Positions 1-7,844 are shown, counted from the first letter of the stretch. The stretch is 48,396 nt of DNA from Bradyrhizobium sp. (GCF_022844465.1 NZ_JALHLP010000012.1:76694-125089); one strand, 5' to 3'. Made by a program: numbers and translations. Notes: generated by a model from the sequence alone, not told the origin.

Positions 1-36
1 GGTGACCAGCGCCGTCCTGCCCGTCAAATCGAACAT
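1..36 (-). CDS. fabG: 3-oxoacyl-ACP reductase FabG, N-terminal 12 codons only (partial)
   Basis: The complement of the first 36 bases reads MFDLTGRTALVT and then runs off the window. This is the usual opening of FabG, the NADPH-dependent 3-oxoacyl-ACP reductase of type II fatty acid synthesis, just before its glycine-rich nucleotide-binding loop. A good ribosome binding site, AAAGGAGAT, stands directly upstream of the ATG (complement of 34-36). The gene begins 21 bases after the fabD stop on the same strand, which is the common fabD-fabG arrangement and supports the call although only 12 residues are visible. Confidence 0.8.
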   Translation of the reverse strand, partial: MFDLTGRTALVT

Positions 37-57
37 CGATATCTCCTTTCGGGAGCT

Positions 58-1011
58 TCAGGCCGAAGCCGCCAATGCGTCCCTGGCGGCGGCAATGTCG
101 TTGGGGCCGCCGATCGATACGCCGACCGCGCCGTCGGCGATGCGTTTGACGAGCCCGCTCAGCACCTTGCCGGCGCCGATTTCGAAAAACAGCGTGACGC
201 CGTTCCCGGCCATGTAGGCCACCGACTCGCGCCAGCGCACGGTACCGGTGACCTGCTCGACCAGGCGGCGGCGGATTTCGTCGGGATCGGTGATCGGAGC
301 CGCCAGCACGTTCGAAACCAGCGGCGAGGCCGGCGGCTTGATCGTCACATCAGCCAAGGCTTTCGCCATTGCATCGGCCGCAGGCTGCATCAGCCGGCAA
401 TGGAACGGCGCCGACACCGGCAGCAGCATGGCGCGCTTGGCGCCCCTGGTCTTGGCGATATCGAGCGCGCGTTCGACGGCGGCCTTGTCGCCGGACACCA
501 CCACCTGCCCGCCGCCATTGTCGTTGGCGGCCTGACAAACCTGCCCCTGGGCGGCTTCGTCGGCGACGGCCACCGCGGCCTCATAGTCGAGCCCAAGCAG
601 CGCGGCCATGGCGCCGGCGCCGACCGGCACTGCCCGCTGCATCGCAAGGCCGCGGGTGCGCAACAGCCGCGCGGTGTCGCTGATGCTGAGGCTGCCGGCC
701 GCGGCCAACGCGGAGTATTCGCCGAGCGAATGGCCGGCGACAAAAGCCGCATCCCGCCCCACGGAAAAGCCCGCCTCGGCCTCCAACACCCGCAGCGTCG
801 CTAGCGACACTGCCATCAGCGCAGGCTGGGCGTTCTCGGTGAGCTGGAGGGTTTCGGCCGGGCCGTCCCAGATGATGGCGGTCAGCTTTTCGCCGAGCGC
901 GGCATCGACCTCGTCGAACACGGCGCGCGCGGCCGGAAAGGCTTCCGCCAGGGCCTTGCCCATGCCGACGGCCTGGGAACCTTGCCCCGGAAAAGTAAAT
1001 GCGGCCGTCAT
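58..1011 (-). CDS. fabD: Malonyl CoA-acyl carrier protein transacylase FabD
   Basis: This 317-residue protein transfers malonyl groups from CoA to acyl carrier protein, supplying extender units for cytoplasmic fatty acid synthesis. It starts with the family's FPGQGSQ loop at residues 7-13, has the nucleophile elbow GHSLGEYS with Ser95, an Arg near 121 that binds the malonyl carboxylate, and the catalytic His in PFHC near 204. The reading frame is open for 30 codons further upstream, but the ATG at 1011 places the conserved opening at the usual distance and those extra codons are not FabD-like. It is followed by fabG 21 bases downstream, so the two are probably one transcript. Confidence 0.96.
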   Translation of the reverse strand: MTAAFTFPGQGSQAVGMGKALAEAFPAARAVFDEVDAALGEKLTAIIWDGPAETLQLTENAQPALMAVSLATLRVLEAEAGFSVGRDAAFVAGHSLGEYSALAAAGSLSISDTARLLRTRGLAMQRAVPVGAGAMAALLGLDYEAAVAVADEAAQGQVCQAANDNGGGQVVVSGDKAAVERALDIAKTRGAKRAMLLPVSAPFHCRLMQPAADAMAKALADVTIKPPASPLVSNVLAAPITDPDEIRRRLVEQVTGTVRWRESVAYMAGNGVTLFFEIGAGKVLSGLVKRIADGAVGVSIGGPNDIAAARDALAASA

Positions 1012-1109
1012 CGGCGCCCCCCCATTGGAATGGGGCCGTAAGACACTGACGGGGGCCGTGATGTCAAGCCGCGCTGCGGAATCGCGAGGGCTTCTTCCCA
1101 ATTGGCGCC

Positions 1110-2135
1110 CTAGAACCCGCCCGCTTGCTGGTCGCCGCCGACTTCCTTCCCGGCTCGGGCGCGGCGCACGCTGCTCACGACGTCGCCCGGCCGATCCTCA
1201 TGGTCTGGCCTGGCAGTCGCCAACCGCAGTACGGTGGCGTAGTTGGGCTGCACCTCCATGCGATCCGCAAAACGACTCTCGGAAAGTATCCGATGGACGC
1301 GCGGCAGGTTGTAGCAGGGCACATAGAACAGCAGATGATGCTCCAGATGATAGTTCACGTAATACGGCGCAATGAACAGCCGCTCGAGGAAGTTCGCGTG
1401 CGTGGTCCTTGTATTGCGCAAGGGATCCGAAGAGTCCGGAACCACGGCATGTTCGGCGATGTTGCGGATGCGGGTAATGACCATCTGCCAGGTCAGGAGC
1501 GGCAACAGCCATAACAGCGGATAGGCCCACCATACGCCGGCGGCGGCAAGGCCGGCGAACAGCACCGCGTTGACGGCCAGTTGCGGGCCAAGTTTCTCGC
1601 GAAAATGCGCGACGCGCCGAGCGAGCGGCCAGTCGGCGGGGCCGAGCGCGTTTAGTAGCTGCGCCTTGCGTTGCTGATACCCGGTCTGCCCGGAGATATC
1701 GCGAAAGAACTTGCGGCGGTAACTCATCGCGGTGATCGGAAACGGTGCCGACAGCACCAGATCAGGATCATCCTCCTGCTGCGTGCGGGCATGGTGCTGC
1801 AGATGATAGCGGCGGTAGGCGCGGGTCTCGGCGAAGATGGGGTAGGCGCAAAACCACTGGCTCAGGGTCAGGTTGACCTTCTCGTTCGCCGACAGGCACC
1901 CATGCGCGCCGTCATGCATCAGGATGGCAAGCCCGAGCTGCCGCGAACCGATGACGCCAACCGCGAGCAGAAAGGTCAGCGGATTGGGCCACCACGCCAC
2001 CAGCGCGATCGACCCCAGGATCAGCGCCCAGGCATGCGCAATCAGGGCTGCGCCCTTCCACGTTACGCGGCGGCGCACCGCGATCAATTGATCCTCGGCG
2101 AGGAAGTCACGGGCTCGCATGCGAAGCGCGGTCAT
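1110..2135 (-). CDS. Membrane fatty acid desaturase, di-iron type
   Basis: This 341-residue integral membrane protein of the PF00487 desaturase family inserts a double bond in acyl chains using a di-iron centre. The three histidine boxes are visible: HDGAH at 74-78, HLQHH at 111-115 and HLEHH at 263-267. Hydrophobic stretches lie around residues 29-75 and 185-220. The ATG at 2135 overlaps the stop of the upstream TetR gene as ATGA, with GGAAGAG as ribosome binding site, so translation is likely coupled to the regulator. The regiospecificity and whether it acts on phospholipid or CoA esters cannot be read from sequence. Confidence 0.92.
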   Translation of the reverse strand: MTALRMRARDFLAEDQLIAVRRRVTWKGAALIAHAWALILGSIALVAWWPNPLTFLLAVGVIGSRQLGLAILMHDGAHGCLSANEKVNLTLSQWFCAYPIFAETRAYRRYHLQHHARTQQEDDPDLVLSAPFPITAMSYRRKFFRDISGQTGYQQRKAQLLNALGPADWPLARRVAHFREKLGPQLAVNAVLFAGLAAAGVWWAYPLLWLLPLLTWQMVITRIRNIAEHAVVPDSSDPLRNTRTTHANFLERLFIAPYYVNYHLEHHLLFYVPCYNLPRVHRILSESRFADRMEVQPNYATVLRLATARPDHEDRPGDVVSSVRRARAGKEVGGDQQAGGF

Positions 2136-2857
2136 GGTGATCTCTTCCAATCGGGTTGGTCTGAATCGGGCGCGTCCCGATCGCCAACCACACGCAGCCG
2201 GGCCTTGTCGCCGGTGGCCTTCGCGGTGGCCTGATCGCCCAGGACGCGCAGCATGTCCCTGCACAGTTCCTTGGCCGACCGGCCCATGGCATAGCCCTCC
2301 ACCATGACGCCGAGCGCGACCGCCCAGAACCGCCGCGAACTGGTGTCGGGATCGCGCAAGCTTTGCCAGCCGTGCCGCTCGATCTGGCCGGCATAGGCCC
2401 GCATCCCCTCGCCGTGAAGCCGCTCGATGGTGCGCTCGACCAGCGGGGCGAGGTCCTGGCGGCGGCGGGTGAGCGTCAGCGCTTCGGCAAAAAAGGCGAC
2501 CGAATCCGTCGCCGTGACGGCCTCGACCAGCGCGCAGGTATATTCCTGCGGCGTGCGGGCGTTCGCTGCCGCCTGTTCGGCCGCGCGCGCCACATACAGC
2601 AGGTCGCGGCACGCAGCCTCCACGAACAGCGCTTCCTTGGTACGAAAGTAATAGGTGATCTGGCTCGGAAACGCTTCGGCCGCCCGCGCGATGTCCGAGA
2701 TCGACGCGCCGGAAAGACCCCGCTCCTTGAACAGCCCGCTGGCCTTGTCCAACAGCCGCGAGCGCATCTGTCGTCCGGCCGAACGGGTGGCGCGGGCGTC
2801 GTGCTTTGGATCGCCGGGCTTCCCCTTAGGAGCTGTCTGGACCGATTTGGGAGCCAT
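2132..2857 (-). CDS. TetR/AcrR-family repressor coupled to the desaturase gene
   Basis: This 241-residue regulator has a TetR helix-turn-helix at about residues 30-80 (LLDKASGLFKERG, then SISDIARAA and a TYYFRTKEALF recognition segment). The C-terminal ligand domain is not family-specific. A Lys-rich N-terminal tail of about 25 residues precedes the DNA-binding domain. The ATG at 2857 follows GAGGGAAAA. A 17-base palindrome at 2877-2893 sits just upstream and is the likely operator. Co-translation with a desaturase recalls fatty-acid-sensing TetR repressors such as Pseudomonas DesT; that its ligand is an acyl-CoA is inference only. Confidence 0.88.
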   Translation of the reverse strand: MAPKSVQTAPKGKPGDPKHDARATRSAGRQMRSRLLDKASGLFKERGLSGASISDIARAAEAFPSQITYYFRTKEALFVEAACRDLLYVARAAEQAAANARTPQEYTCALVEAVTATDSVAFFAEALTLTRRRQDLAPLVERTIERLHGEGMRAYAGQIERHGWQSLRDPDTSSRRFWAVALGVMVEGYAMGRSAKELCRDMLRVLGDQATAKATGDKARLRVVGDRDAPDSDQPDWKRSP

Positions 2858-2876
2858 TTTTCCCTCGCTTGCATTA

Positions 2877-2893
2877 TTTGTATGATATACAAA
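2877..2893. promoter_or_regulatory. Probable operator of the TetR-desaturase operon
   Basis: TTTGTATGATATACAAA is a perfect palindrome with 7-base arms around GAT, in an AT-rich pocket 20 bases upstream of the TetR start codon. Size, symmetry and position fit a TetR-dimer site giving autorepression. It also lies 41 bases from the -35 of the divergent rpsF promoter. Confidence 0.65.
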
Positions 2894-2933
2894 CAAATAG
2901 ATCAAGGCTGGAGGCTCCGGCCGCTGGCGAGCC

Positions 2934-2961
2934 TTGCCAGCGCGCCGAAAATCCTTATAAC
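2934..2961 (+). promoter_or_regulatory. Candidate sigma-70 promoter of the rpsF operon
   Basis: TTGCCA (2934-2939) and TATAAC (2956-2961) are separated by 16 bases, about 190 bases before rpsF. The 2858-3154 gap holds no gene. The untranslated leader is long enough for an S6:S18 autoregulatory structure, but I could not identify one with confidence. Confidence 0.45.
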
Positions 2962-3154
2962 CCGCGCATCCGTAGATCCCGGCCGGGAGCTGAACGGACG
3001 GTCCCAGCAATCTCACCCTTCTTGGCGATGTTGATGTGGCAGGGCCAGTCGGCCCGTCGTCCCGTGCTTCCGCCTTCTGAGCAGTATCGAGTCCTTTCCG
3101 AAGGTCTCGAAGGGCTTGCCGCCGGGAACTGCGCCAACACAGGAAAGGACACCC

Positions 3155-3628
3155 ATGCCTCTTTATGAGCATGTTTTTCTCGCGCGCCAGGATGCGAGCA
3201 CCCAGCAGGTCGAAGAACTGACCACCCAGATGACGGGCATCGTCGAAGGGCTTGGCGGCAAGATCACCAAGACCGAGAACTGGGGCGTGCGTTCGCTCAC
3301 CTACCGCATGAACAAGAATCGCAAAGCCCATTTCGTGCTGATGAACATCGATGCGCCCTCCGCCGCGGTATCCGAGATCGAGCGACAGGAGCGGATCAGC
3401 GAAGACGTCATCCGCTATCTCACCGTCCGCGTCGAAGAGCACGAGGAAGGCCCCTCGGCGATGATGCGCAAGGCCGATCGTGACCGCGAGCGTGACGATC
3501 GCGGCGGCGGTTTCCGCGGCGACCGCGAAGGCGGATTCCGGGGTGATCGCGATGGCGGCGGATTCCGCGGCGACCGTGGCCCGCGCCGGCCGCGCGAGGA
3601 CGTTGTTGAAGCGACGGAAGAGGAATAA
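3155..3628 (+). CDS. rpsF: 30S ribosomal protein S6 with an Arg-Gly-rich tail
   Basis: S6 binds 16S rRNA in the platform of the small subunit together with S18. The 157-residue product begins MPLYEHVFLARQDAS and carries the S6 ferredoxin-like core to about residue 110, including the NWGVRSLTYRMNK segment. Beyond that is a tail of about 47 residues with near-tandem GGFRGDR units, then an acidic end. E. coli S6 also has a variable tail, but this Arg/Gly/Phe repeat is distinctive. The ATG at 3155 follows AGGAAAGGA. The frame is open 13 codons upstream, which lack S6 similarity. rpsR follows after 5 bases. Confidence 0.96.
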   Translation: MPLYEHVFLARQDASTQQVEELTTQMTGIVEGLGGKITKTENWGVRSLTYRMNKNRKAHFVLMNIDAPSAAVSEIERQERISEDVIRYLTVRVEEHEEGPSAMMRKADRDRERDDRGGGFRGDREGGFRGDRDGGGFRGDRGPRRPREDVVEATEEE

Positions 3629-3633
3629 TCATC

Positions 3634-3873
3634 ATGGCTGAAGCTGGTGCACGCCGTCCGTTTTTCCGCCGCCGCAAGACCTGCCCTTTCACGGGCCCGA
3701 ATGCGCCGAAGATCGACTACAAGGACTCCAAGCTGCTGATGCGCTACGTCTCCGAGCGCGGCAAGATCGTGCCGAGCCGCATCACCGCCGTATCCGCCAA
3801 GAAGCAGCGTGAGCTCGCGCGCGCCATCAAGCGCTCGCGTTTCCTCGGCCTGCTGCCCTACGTCATTCGCTAG
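3634..3873 (+). CDS. rpsR: 30S ribosomal protein S18
   Basis: This 79-residue basic protein is S18, the platform partner of S6. Typical features are the FFRRRKTCPF opening, the IDYKDSKLLMRY segment and the C-terminal KSRFLGLLPY-like motif (here RSRFLGLLPYVIR). It is co-transcribed with rpsF, 5 bases away, and is followed by a strong hairpin at 3882-3909. Confidence 0.97.
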   Translation: MAEAGARRPFFRRRKTCPFTGPNAPKIDYKDSKLLMRYVSERGKIVPSRITAVSAKKQRELARAIKRSRFLGLLPYVIR

Positions 3874-3881
3874 GACGTCTT

Positions 3882-3909
3882 CGACCGGCGGCCTTCGCGC
3901 CGCCGGTCG
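3882..3909 (+). terminator. Strong hairpin after rpsR (attenuator or processing site)
   Basis: CGACCGGCGGC and GCCGCCGGTCG form a perfect 11-base stem around the loop CTTCGC. There is no T-run, so it may be a partial terminator or an RNA stabiliser that lowers expression of the downstream DUF2232 gene relative to the ribosomal proteins. Confidence 0.55.
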
Positions 3910-3997
3910 CAATGCTTCATAAGGCTTCCGGGTCGTCCGGTCGCCGATGGTTGGGGTCGAGACGACCTCTAACCGCTCGAAAGGAGCGGGACAGCTG

Positions 3998-4969
3998 ATG
4001 ATCGCGATTGTCCTCATTGGTCTTGCAGCCGGCTGCGCGTCGGCGCTGATGTTCGCCTCGATCATTTCGGGCGCGCTGATCTCGTTGCTGTTGTTCTATC
4101 TGGCGCCGCTGCCGCTGATGGTGGCGGCCCTGGGGTGGGGACCGATCGCAGCGACGGTCGGCGGCATCGTGGCGGCTTCCGGGCTGGGCGCGGTCTTCGG
4201 CCTGGCCTACTGCATCGCCTTCGTGATCACCGTGGCCGTGCCAGCCTGGTGGCTTGGCCATCTCGCGCTGCTGGGACGCCCGGTGCCCGATGCAGCCCCG
4301 GGCAATGGTTCGGCGCCGGTCGCGCCGCCGCTCGAATGGTATCCGATCGGCCGCATCCTGCTGTGGATCGCAGGCTTTGCCGCGATGACCACGATCGCGG
4401 CCATGCTGACGCTTGGGACCGACGCCGAGGCGATCGCCAACTCGTTGCGGCGCGGCCTCTCGCGAATTCTCGGGCCGCGCGATACGGTGCCCCCAGGCGA
4501 CATCGAACGTTGGGTCGCAGCCCTTGCGATTATCGCGCCGGCGGCCGCAACGATCGTCGCCATGATGACGTTGACGCTCAACCTCTGGCTCGCGGCCAAG
4601 ATCACGGCGACGTCCGGCCGGCTGCATCGGGCCTGGCCCGATCTGAAGACCGCGGAATTGCCGCCGATGACAATGGTGGCATTGTCGGTCGCGCTGGCCT
4701 TCTGCTTTACCGGCGGGCTGCTTGCGATGTTCGCGCAGATCGCGACCGCCGCGCTGATGATGGCCTACGCCTTGACCGGCTTTGCCGTCCTGCACACGGT
4801 GACGCTTGCGCTCAAGAGCCGCGCCTTCTTTCTCTCCTGCGCCTACGCCCTCGTCATGGTGTTTGGCTGGCCGGTGCTGGCGATGATCGCGCTCGGTCTT
4901 GCAGATGCCGTCTTCGGAATTCGCCAACGCTATTTGCGCGGCAAGCCGCCGCCCTTGCCCGCTTCCTGA
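3998..4969 (+). CDS. DUF2232-type multi-pass membrane protein
   Basis: The 323-residue product is almost entirely hydrophobic, with about eight predicted membrane segments, including residues 1-50 in closely spaced helices and a second hydrophobic block from 210 to 310. It resembles the DUF2232 family that occupies this place between rpsR and rplI in many alphaproteobacteria; its function is unknown to me. The ATG at 3998 is chosen because AAAGGAGCG stands directly upstream, while the ATG 17 codons earlier has no such signal. rplI follows 52 bases after the stop. Confidence 0.85.
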   Translation: MIAIVLIGLAAGCASALMFASIISGALISLLLFYLAPLPLMVAALGWGPIAATVGGIVAASGLGAVFGLAYCIAFVITVAVPAWWLGHLALLGRPVPDAAPGNGSAPVAPPLEWYPIGRILLWIAGFAAMTTIAAMLTLGTDAEAIANSLRRGLSRILGPRDTVPPGDIERWVAALAIIAPAAATIVAMMTLTLNLWLAAKITATSGRLHRAWPDLKTAELPPMTMVALSVALAFCFTGGLLAMFAQIATAALMMAYALTGFAVLHTVTLALKSRAFFLSCAYALVMVFGWPVLAMIALGLADAVFGIRQRYLRGKPPPLPAS

Positions 4970-5021
4970 AACGCCAACCATCCCCTGAATTGAAAACCGA
5001 ATACTGAAAAGGAGAACGAAC

Positions 5022-5618
5022 ATGGAAGTCATCTTGCTGGAACGCGTCGCCAAACTCGGTCAGATGGGCGAAGTCGTCCGCGTCAAGAACGGGTTCGCCC
5101 GCAATTTTCTGCTCAAGCGCGGCAAGGCGCTGCGCGCCACCTCGGACAACCGCGCGAAGTTCGACGGCATGAAGGCCGAACTTGAGGCCAACAACCTCAA
5201 GGCCAAGGGCGAGGCGACCAAGGTGGCGGAGAAGATCAACGGGCGCAACGTGGTCTTGCTGCGGCAAGCCTCGGAGACCGGCCAGTTGTTCGGCTCGGTC
5301 AATGTGCGCGATATCATCGCCTCGTTCGAGGCGGACGGCGTCACCATCAGCCGAAGCCAGGTGATGCTGGATGCGCCGATCAAGACCATCGGCAAGCACA
5401 CGATCGCCATCGCGGTGCATCCGGAAGTCGAAGTCAGCGTCAGCGTCACCGTGGCACGCAGTGCCGACGAGGCCGAGCGCATCAACCGTGGCGAGGACAT
5501 CTCGACCCGTCAGGAGGACCAGGACGCCGCCGCCGAGGCGCTCGCCGCCGCAGGCGAATTCTTCGACCCGGAAGCCCAGCACGACGACGTGGCGCCGGCC
5601 CCGGCCAGCGAGCAGTAA
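5022..5618 (+). CDS. rplI: 50S ribosomal protein L9, long alphaproteobacterial form
   Basis: L9 binds 23S rRNA near the L1 stalk. The opening MEVILLERVAKLGQMGEVV and the following VKNGFARNFL are family signatures of the N-terminal RNA-binding domain, with the long connecting helix at about 45-75 and the C-terminal domain to about 150. At 198 residues it exceeds the 149 of E. coli; the additional 45 residues are acidic and Ala-rich. AAAAGGAGA precedes the ATG. It ends the ribosomal cluster. Confidence 0.96.
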   Translation: MEVILLERVAKLGQMGEVVRVKNGFARNFLLKRGKALRATSDNRAKFDGMKAELEANNLKAKGEATKVAEKINGRNVVLLRQASETGQLFGSVNVRDIIASFEADGVTISRSQVMLDAPIKTIGKHTIAIAVHPEVEVSVSVTVARSADEAERINRGEDISTRQEDQDAAAEALAAAGEFFDPEAQHDDVAPAPASEQ

Positions 5619-5648
5619 CGCCTCTACCGCTCGAATGGTCTTGAATTC

Positions 5649-5674
5649 GAGCCCGGCCGCGTCAGGCCGGGCTC
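5649..5674. terminator. Bidirectional stem-loop between rplI and the thioesterase gene
   Basis: GAGCCCGGCC and GGCCGGGCTC form a perfect 10-base stem with a six-base loop between two convergent genes. It overlaps the last codons of the thioesterase gene. There is no T-run, so intrinsic termination is uncertain. Confidence 0.5.
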
Positions 5675-6117
5675 GGCATTCTGGCCGCCGCCTGCTCGTC
5701 GAGCATCGCGATCGAGGCCAGGGCGGTCGCGGTGTGCTTTTCCACGCCCTCGGTCACGCAAAACACATCGGCCGCAACGACGGCGACCTGACGTCCCGGC
5801 TTGATGACGCGCGCCCGGCAGATCAGACGCTCGCCGGTCGCCGGCGAAAGCAAATTCAGTTTGTACTCCGCCGTCAGCGCCGATTGCCCGCGCGAGGTCG
5901 CGGCCGCAATGGTGGTCGCATTGTCGATCAGGAAGGCGGTGACGCCACCGTGGAAAAGGCCGTGCTGCTGCAAGAGCTCCGGCCGCCGGTCTACCGCGAG
6001 CGTGCATGCGCCCCGCGTCAGCTCGGATATCCGCGCGCCGATATGAGTCATGAAACCCTGCCGCCCGACATGCTCGCGGATGCGGGTGGCGATCGGAGCA
6101 AAATCGGGATCAATCAT
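5662..6117 (-). CDS. PaaI-type hotdog-fold thioesterase
   Basis: This 151-residue protein fits the PaaI/4HBT hotdog fold, which hydrolyses acyl- or aryl-CoA thioesters. The core motif HGGVTAFLIDNATTIAA is near residues 56-72, where family members usually have HGG followed by an acidic residue (here Asp65). It is followed by the beta strand TAEYKLNLLSPATG. Its ATG overlaps the upstream TetR stop as ATGA, so the enzyme is translationally coupled to a repressor. Substrate unknown; the TetR partner suggests control by an acyl-CoA or aromatic effector. Confidence 0.85.
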   Translation of the reverse strand: MIDPDFAPIATRIREHVGRQGFMTHIGARISELTRGACTLAVDRRPELLQQHGLFHGGVTAFLIDNATTIAAATSRGQSALTAEYKLNLLSPATGERLICRARVIKPGRQVAVVAADVFCVTEGVEKHTATALASIAMLDEQAAARMPSPA

Positions 6118-6710
6118 GGTGTTTCACCGGGTTTTGTAATGGGTTCGGTCACGACAACCGAACGGATGGCGCAGTCGATCAGGATGTCGATCTGGCTGGT
6201 GGGGTCGGCGCGGTCGCGGCCCGAGAGCCAGGCCCGGCAGAATATCTGCGCCGGCCCGATGATCTGGCTGAAGAACATCGGCGCCGACATCGGCCGCAAT
6301 TCACCGCGCGCGAGTAACGGGGCACGCCACTGCTCGACCGCTTCCGCCAGGCGCAAATTCAGTGCGCGCTGCGCGTCTCGGATATCCTCGCTCCATTCGC
6401 CACGGGAAATCTCGAAGAGATAGCGGGCCTCGCGCCTGGAGTTCACCACCCAGTCCAGATGCGCGCGGATCAGCCGGGCCACGCCTTCCCGCGCGCCGCA
6501 GGATTCATCGACCGCCGCCAGCAGCGCTGCGTGATAGCGCCCGAGGATTTCCAGGAACAGGGTTCCGGCGAGTTCCTTCTTGGAGCGGAAGAAATGGAAA
6601 AAGCTGCCGTTGGAAGCCCGCGCGCGGGTTCGAATGGCGGCCACGGTTGCGCCTTCGTAGCCGTCGCGGTCGAACACCGCCAATCCCGCTGCCAGCAAAT
6701 CTTCGCGCAC
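6114..6710 (-). CDS. TetR/AcrR-family repressor coupled to the thioesterase gene
   Basis: The 198-residue product has the TetR DNA-binding domain at the very N-terminus (LLAAGLAVFDRDGYEGATVAAI, then NGSFFHFFRSKKEL), so only about five residues precede helix 1. The start is a GTG at 6710; an in-frame TAG lies two codons upstream, which excludes longer forms. The C-terminal ligand domain has no recognisable subfamily. Its stop overlaps the thioesterase start by four bases. A 19-base palindrome at 6751-6769 is a likely self-operator. Confidence 0.88.
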   Translation of the reverse strand: MREDLLAAGLAVFDRDGYEGATVAAIRTRARASNGSFFHFFRSKKELAGTLFLEILGRYHAALLAAVDESCGAREGVARLIRAHLDWVVNSRREARYLFEISRGEWSEDIRDAQRALNLRLAEAVEQWRAPLLARGELRPMSAPMFFSQIIGPAQIFCRAWLSGRDRADPTSQIDILIDCAIRSVVVTEPITKPGETP

Positions 6711-6728
6711 CTACCCCACCCTGATTTT

Positions 6729-6746
6729 GAATCCCGCACTGGATTC
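6729..6746. promoter_or_regulatory. Secondary inverted repeat upstream of the TetR-thioesterase operon
   Basis: GAATCC and GGATTC are perfect 6-base arms separated by CGCACT, located between the TetR start and the larger palindrome at 6751-6769. It may be an auxiliary operator half or chance. Confidence 0.3.
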
Positions 6747-6750
6747 TTAC

Positions 6751-6769
6751 TCTAGAGCAACGCTCTAGA
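6751..6769. promoter_or_regulatory. Probable TetR operator
   Basis: TCTAGAGCAACGCTCTAGA has perfect 8-base arms around AAC, 41 bases upstream of the TetR GTG start. The length and symmetry are those of a TetR-family operator controlling the repressor-thioesterase pair. Confidence 0.62.
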
Positions 6770-6809
6770 TTCGGTCAAGCGGGTGTCGGTTTCCAAGCGG
6801 GCGCGAAGC

Positions 6810-7844
6810 TTATCGCGAAATCGGCGGTGCCGGCAGGCCGACGGGTGCCGGTGGGGAGACAGGCGCCGTAGCCGTGGTCGCGGGAGGTGCTGCGGATGCC
6901 GGTGTCCCCGGAGCAGCAGCCGGCGAACCCGCCGCAGGCTCAGGCCCGCCGACGGCGGCAGGGGATGGCGGAGCCGTCGTGACCGGCGGCACCGAATCAG
7001 GCCGAAGCGGCGCGGGCTCGTTGCCGGCGCTCTCCTTGAGTGGGCTCACCTTGGCGGTTTCAGACTTGCTCTCGTCGGTGGGCGTGTCGGCCTCGCCGGC
7101 GGGGTTGCTGGCCGCGCCACCAGGCTTGGCTGCCTCCGGCTTGTCGCCTTCGGTCTTGGCCGCCTCGGCCTTGCTGCCTTCCGCCCCGGCGGCCTCGGTC
7201 GACGATTCGTCCTTTGCTGCCTGCCCCCGGGCGGCTTCCTCCGCTTTCGACGGCTCGTCGCCGCCGGGCTTGGCGCGTTTGGCAGGCTTCTGCTTGCCGC
7301 CAGTCTTGCTGTCAGATGCAGCCTGCGCCGGCGTCTGACCATCAGCCGGCCGGTCGCCATCGGGAGCAACGGTCGGCCTGGCAAGCCGTTTGGCGTCGCG
7401 GCCGGGACGCCCGCCCTCGCCTTGCGGCCTTCCTTCTTCCAGTTGGGGTCGGGAAGCCTCGGCTGCCGGTACACCCGCAGGTGGCCTGCGGCCGAAGCGG
7501 TCGGGCTGATCCGGCCGGCCGTCCTGCTTGGCGTCCTTCTGCCTGGGCTGATCCTTTGCCTGGTAGCGGGGATCGGCAGCGCCATTGGAGATGAGGAACC
7601 CGGCAAGCAGCGAGGCCATCTGGCTCCCTGTCGTATAGTGCTGACGGAGAAAGCCCGGCAGCGACGAGGCCGGCACGTTCTTCAGCAGGCCACGGGGGCT
7701 CTTGTGACAGGCACTGCAGGTTCCCGAGAATATCTGGGAGGGGCTCTTGCCGGCGTCGAGGTTTTCCTGCGCCCGCACTGGCCCCGCTGTGAGGCAGACG
7801 ATCAGCAGCGTCACCGTCGCCAAACTGAGCGCTCGGCTCACCAT
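6810..7844 (-). CDS. Exported monohaem cytochrome c-like protein with long Ala/Pro/Lys-rich tail
   Basis: This 344-residue protein has a signal peptide (LATVTLLIVCLTAGPVRAQ, cleavage near 25) and one haem-binding motif CSACH at residues 43-47 in a short segment of about 90 residues. The remaining 230 residues are low-complexity, rich in Ala, Pro, Lys, Glu, Gly and Asp, with KAE/AAK-type repeats and a Pro-rich end. The haem domain should be periplasmic; the tail may span or bind the envelope. CTGGAGAAG lies before the ATG at 7844. The distal methionine ligand is not obvious, perhaps within GSQMASLL. Function unknown; I do not recognise a named family. Confidence 0.75.
   Translation of the reverse strand: MVSRALSLATVTLLIVCLTAGPVRAQENLDAGKSPSQIFSGTCSACHKSPRGLLKNVPASSLPGFLRQHYTTGSQMASLLAGFLISNGAADPRYQAKDQPRQKDAKQDGRPDQPDRFGRRPPAGVPAAEASRPQLEEGRPQGEGGRPGRDAKRLARPTVAPDGDRPADGQTPAQAASDSKTGGKQKPAKRAKPGGDEPSKAEEAARGQAAKDESSTEAAGAEGSKAEAAKTEGDKPEAAKPGGAASNPAGEADTPTDESKSETAKVSPLKESAGNEPAPLRPDSVPPVTTAPPSPAAVGGPEPAAGSPAAAPGTPASAAPPATTATAPVSPPAPVGLPAPPISR

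Noticed and set aside
3917..5053. Long leftward open frames across the DUF2232 gene and similar frames opposite other genes
   Set aside because: They are Arg/Gly/His-rich mirror frames typical of high-GC DNA, opposite genes with clear domains and ribosome sites.
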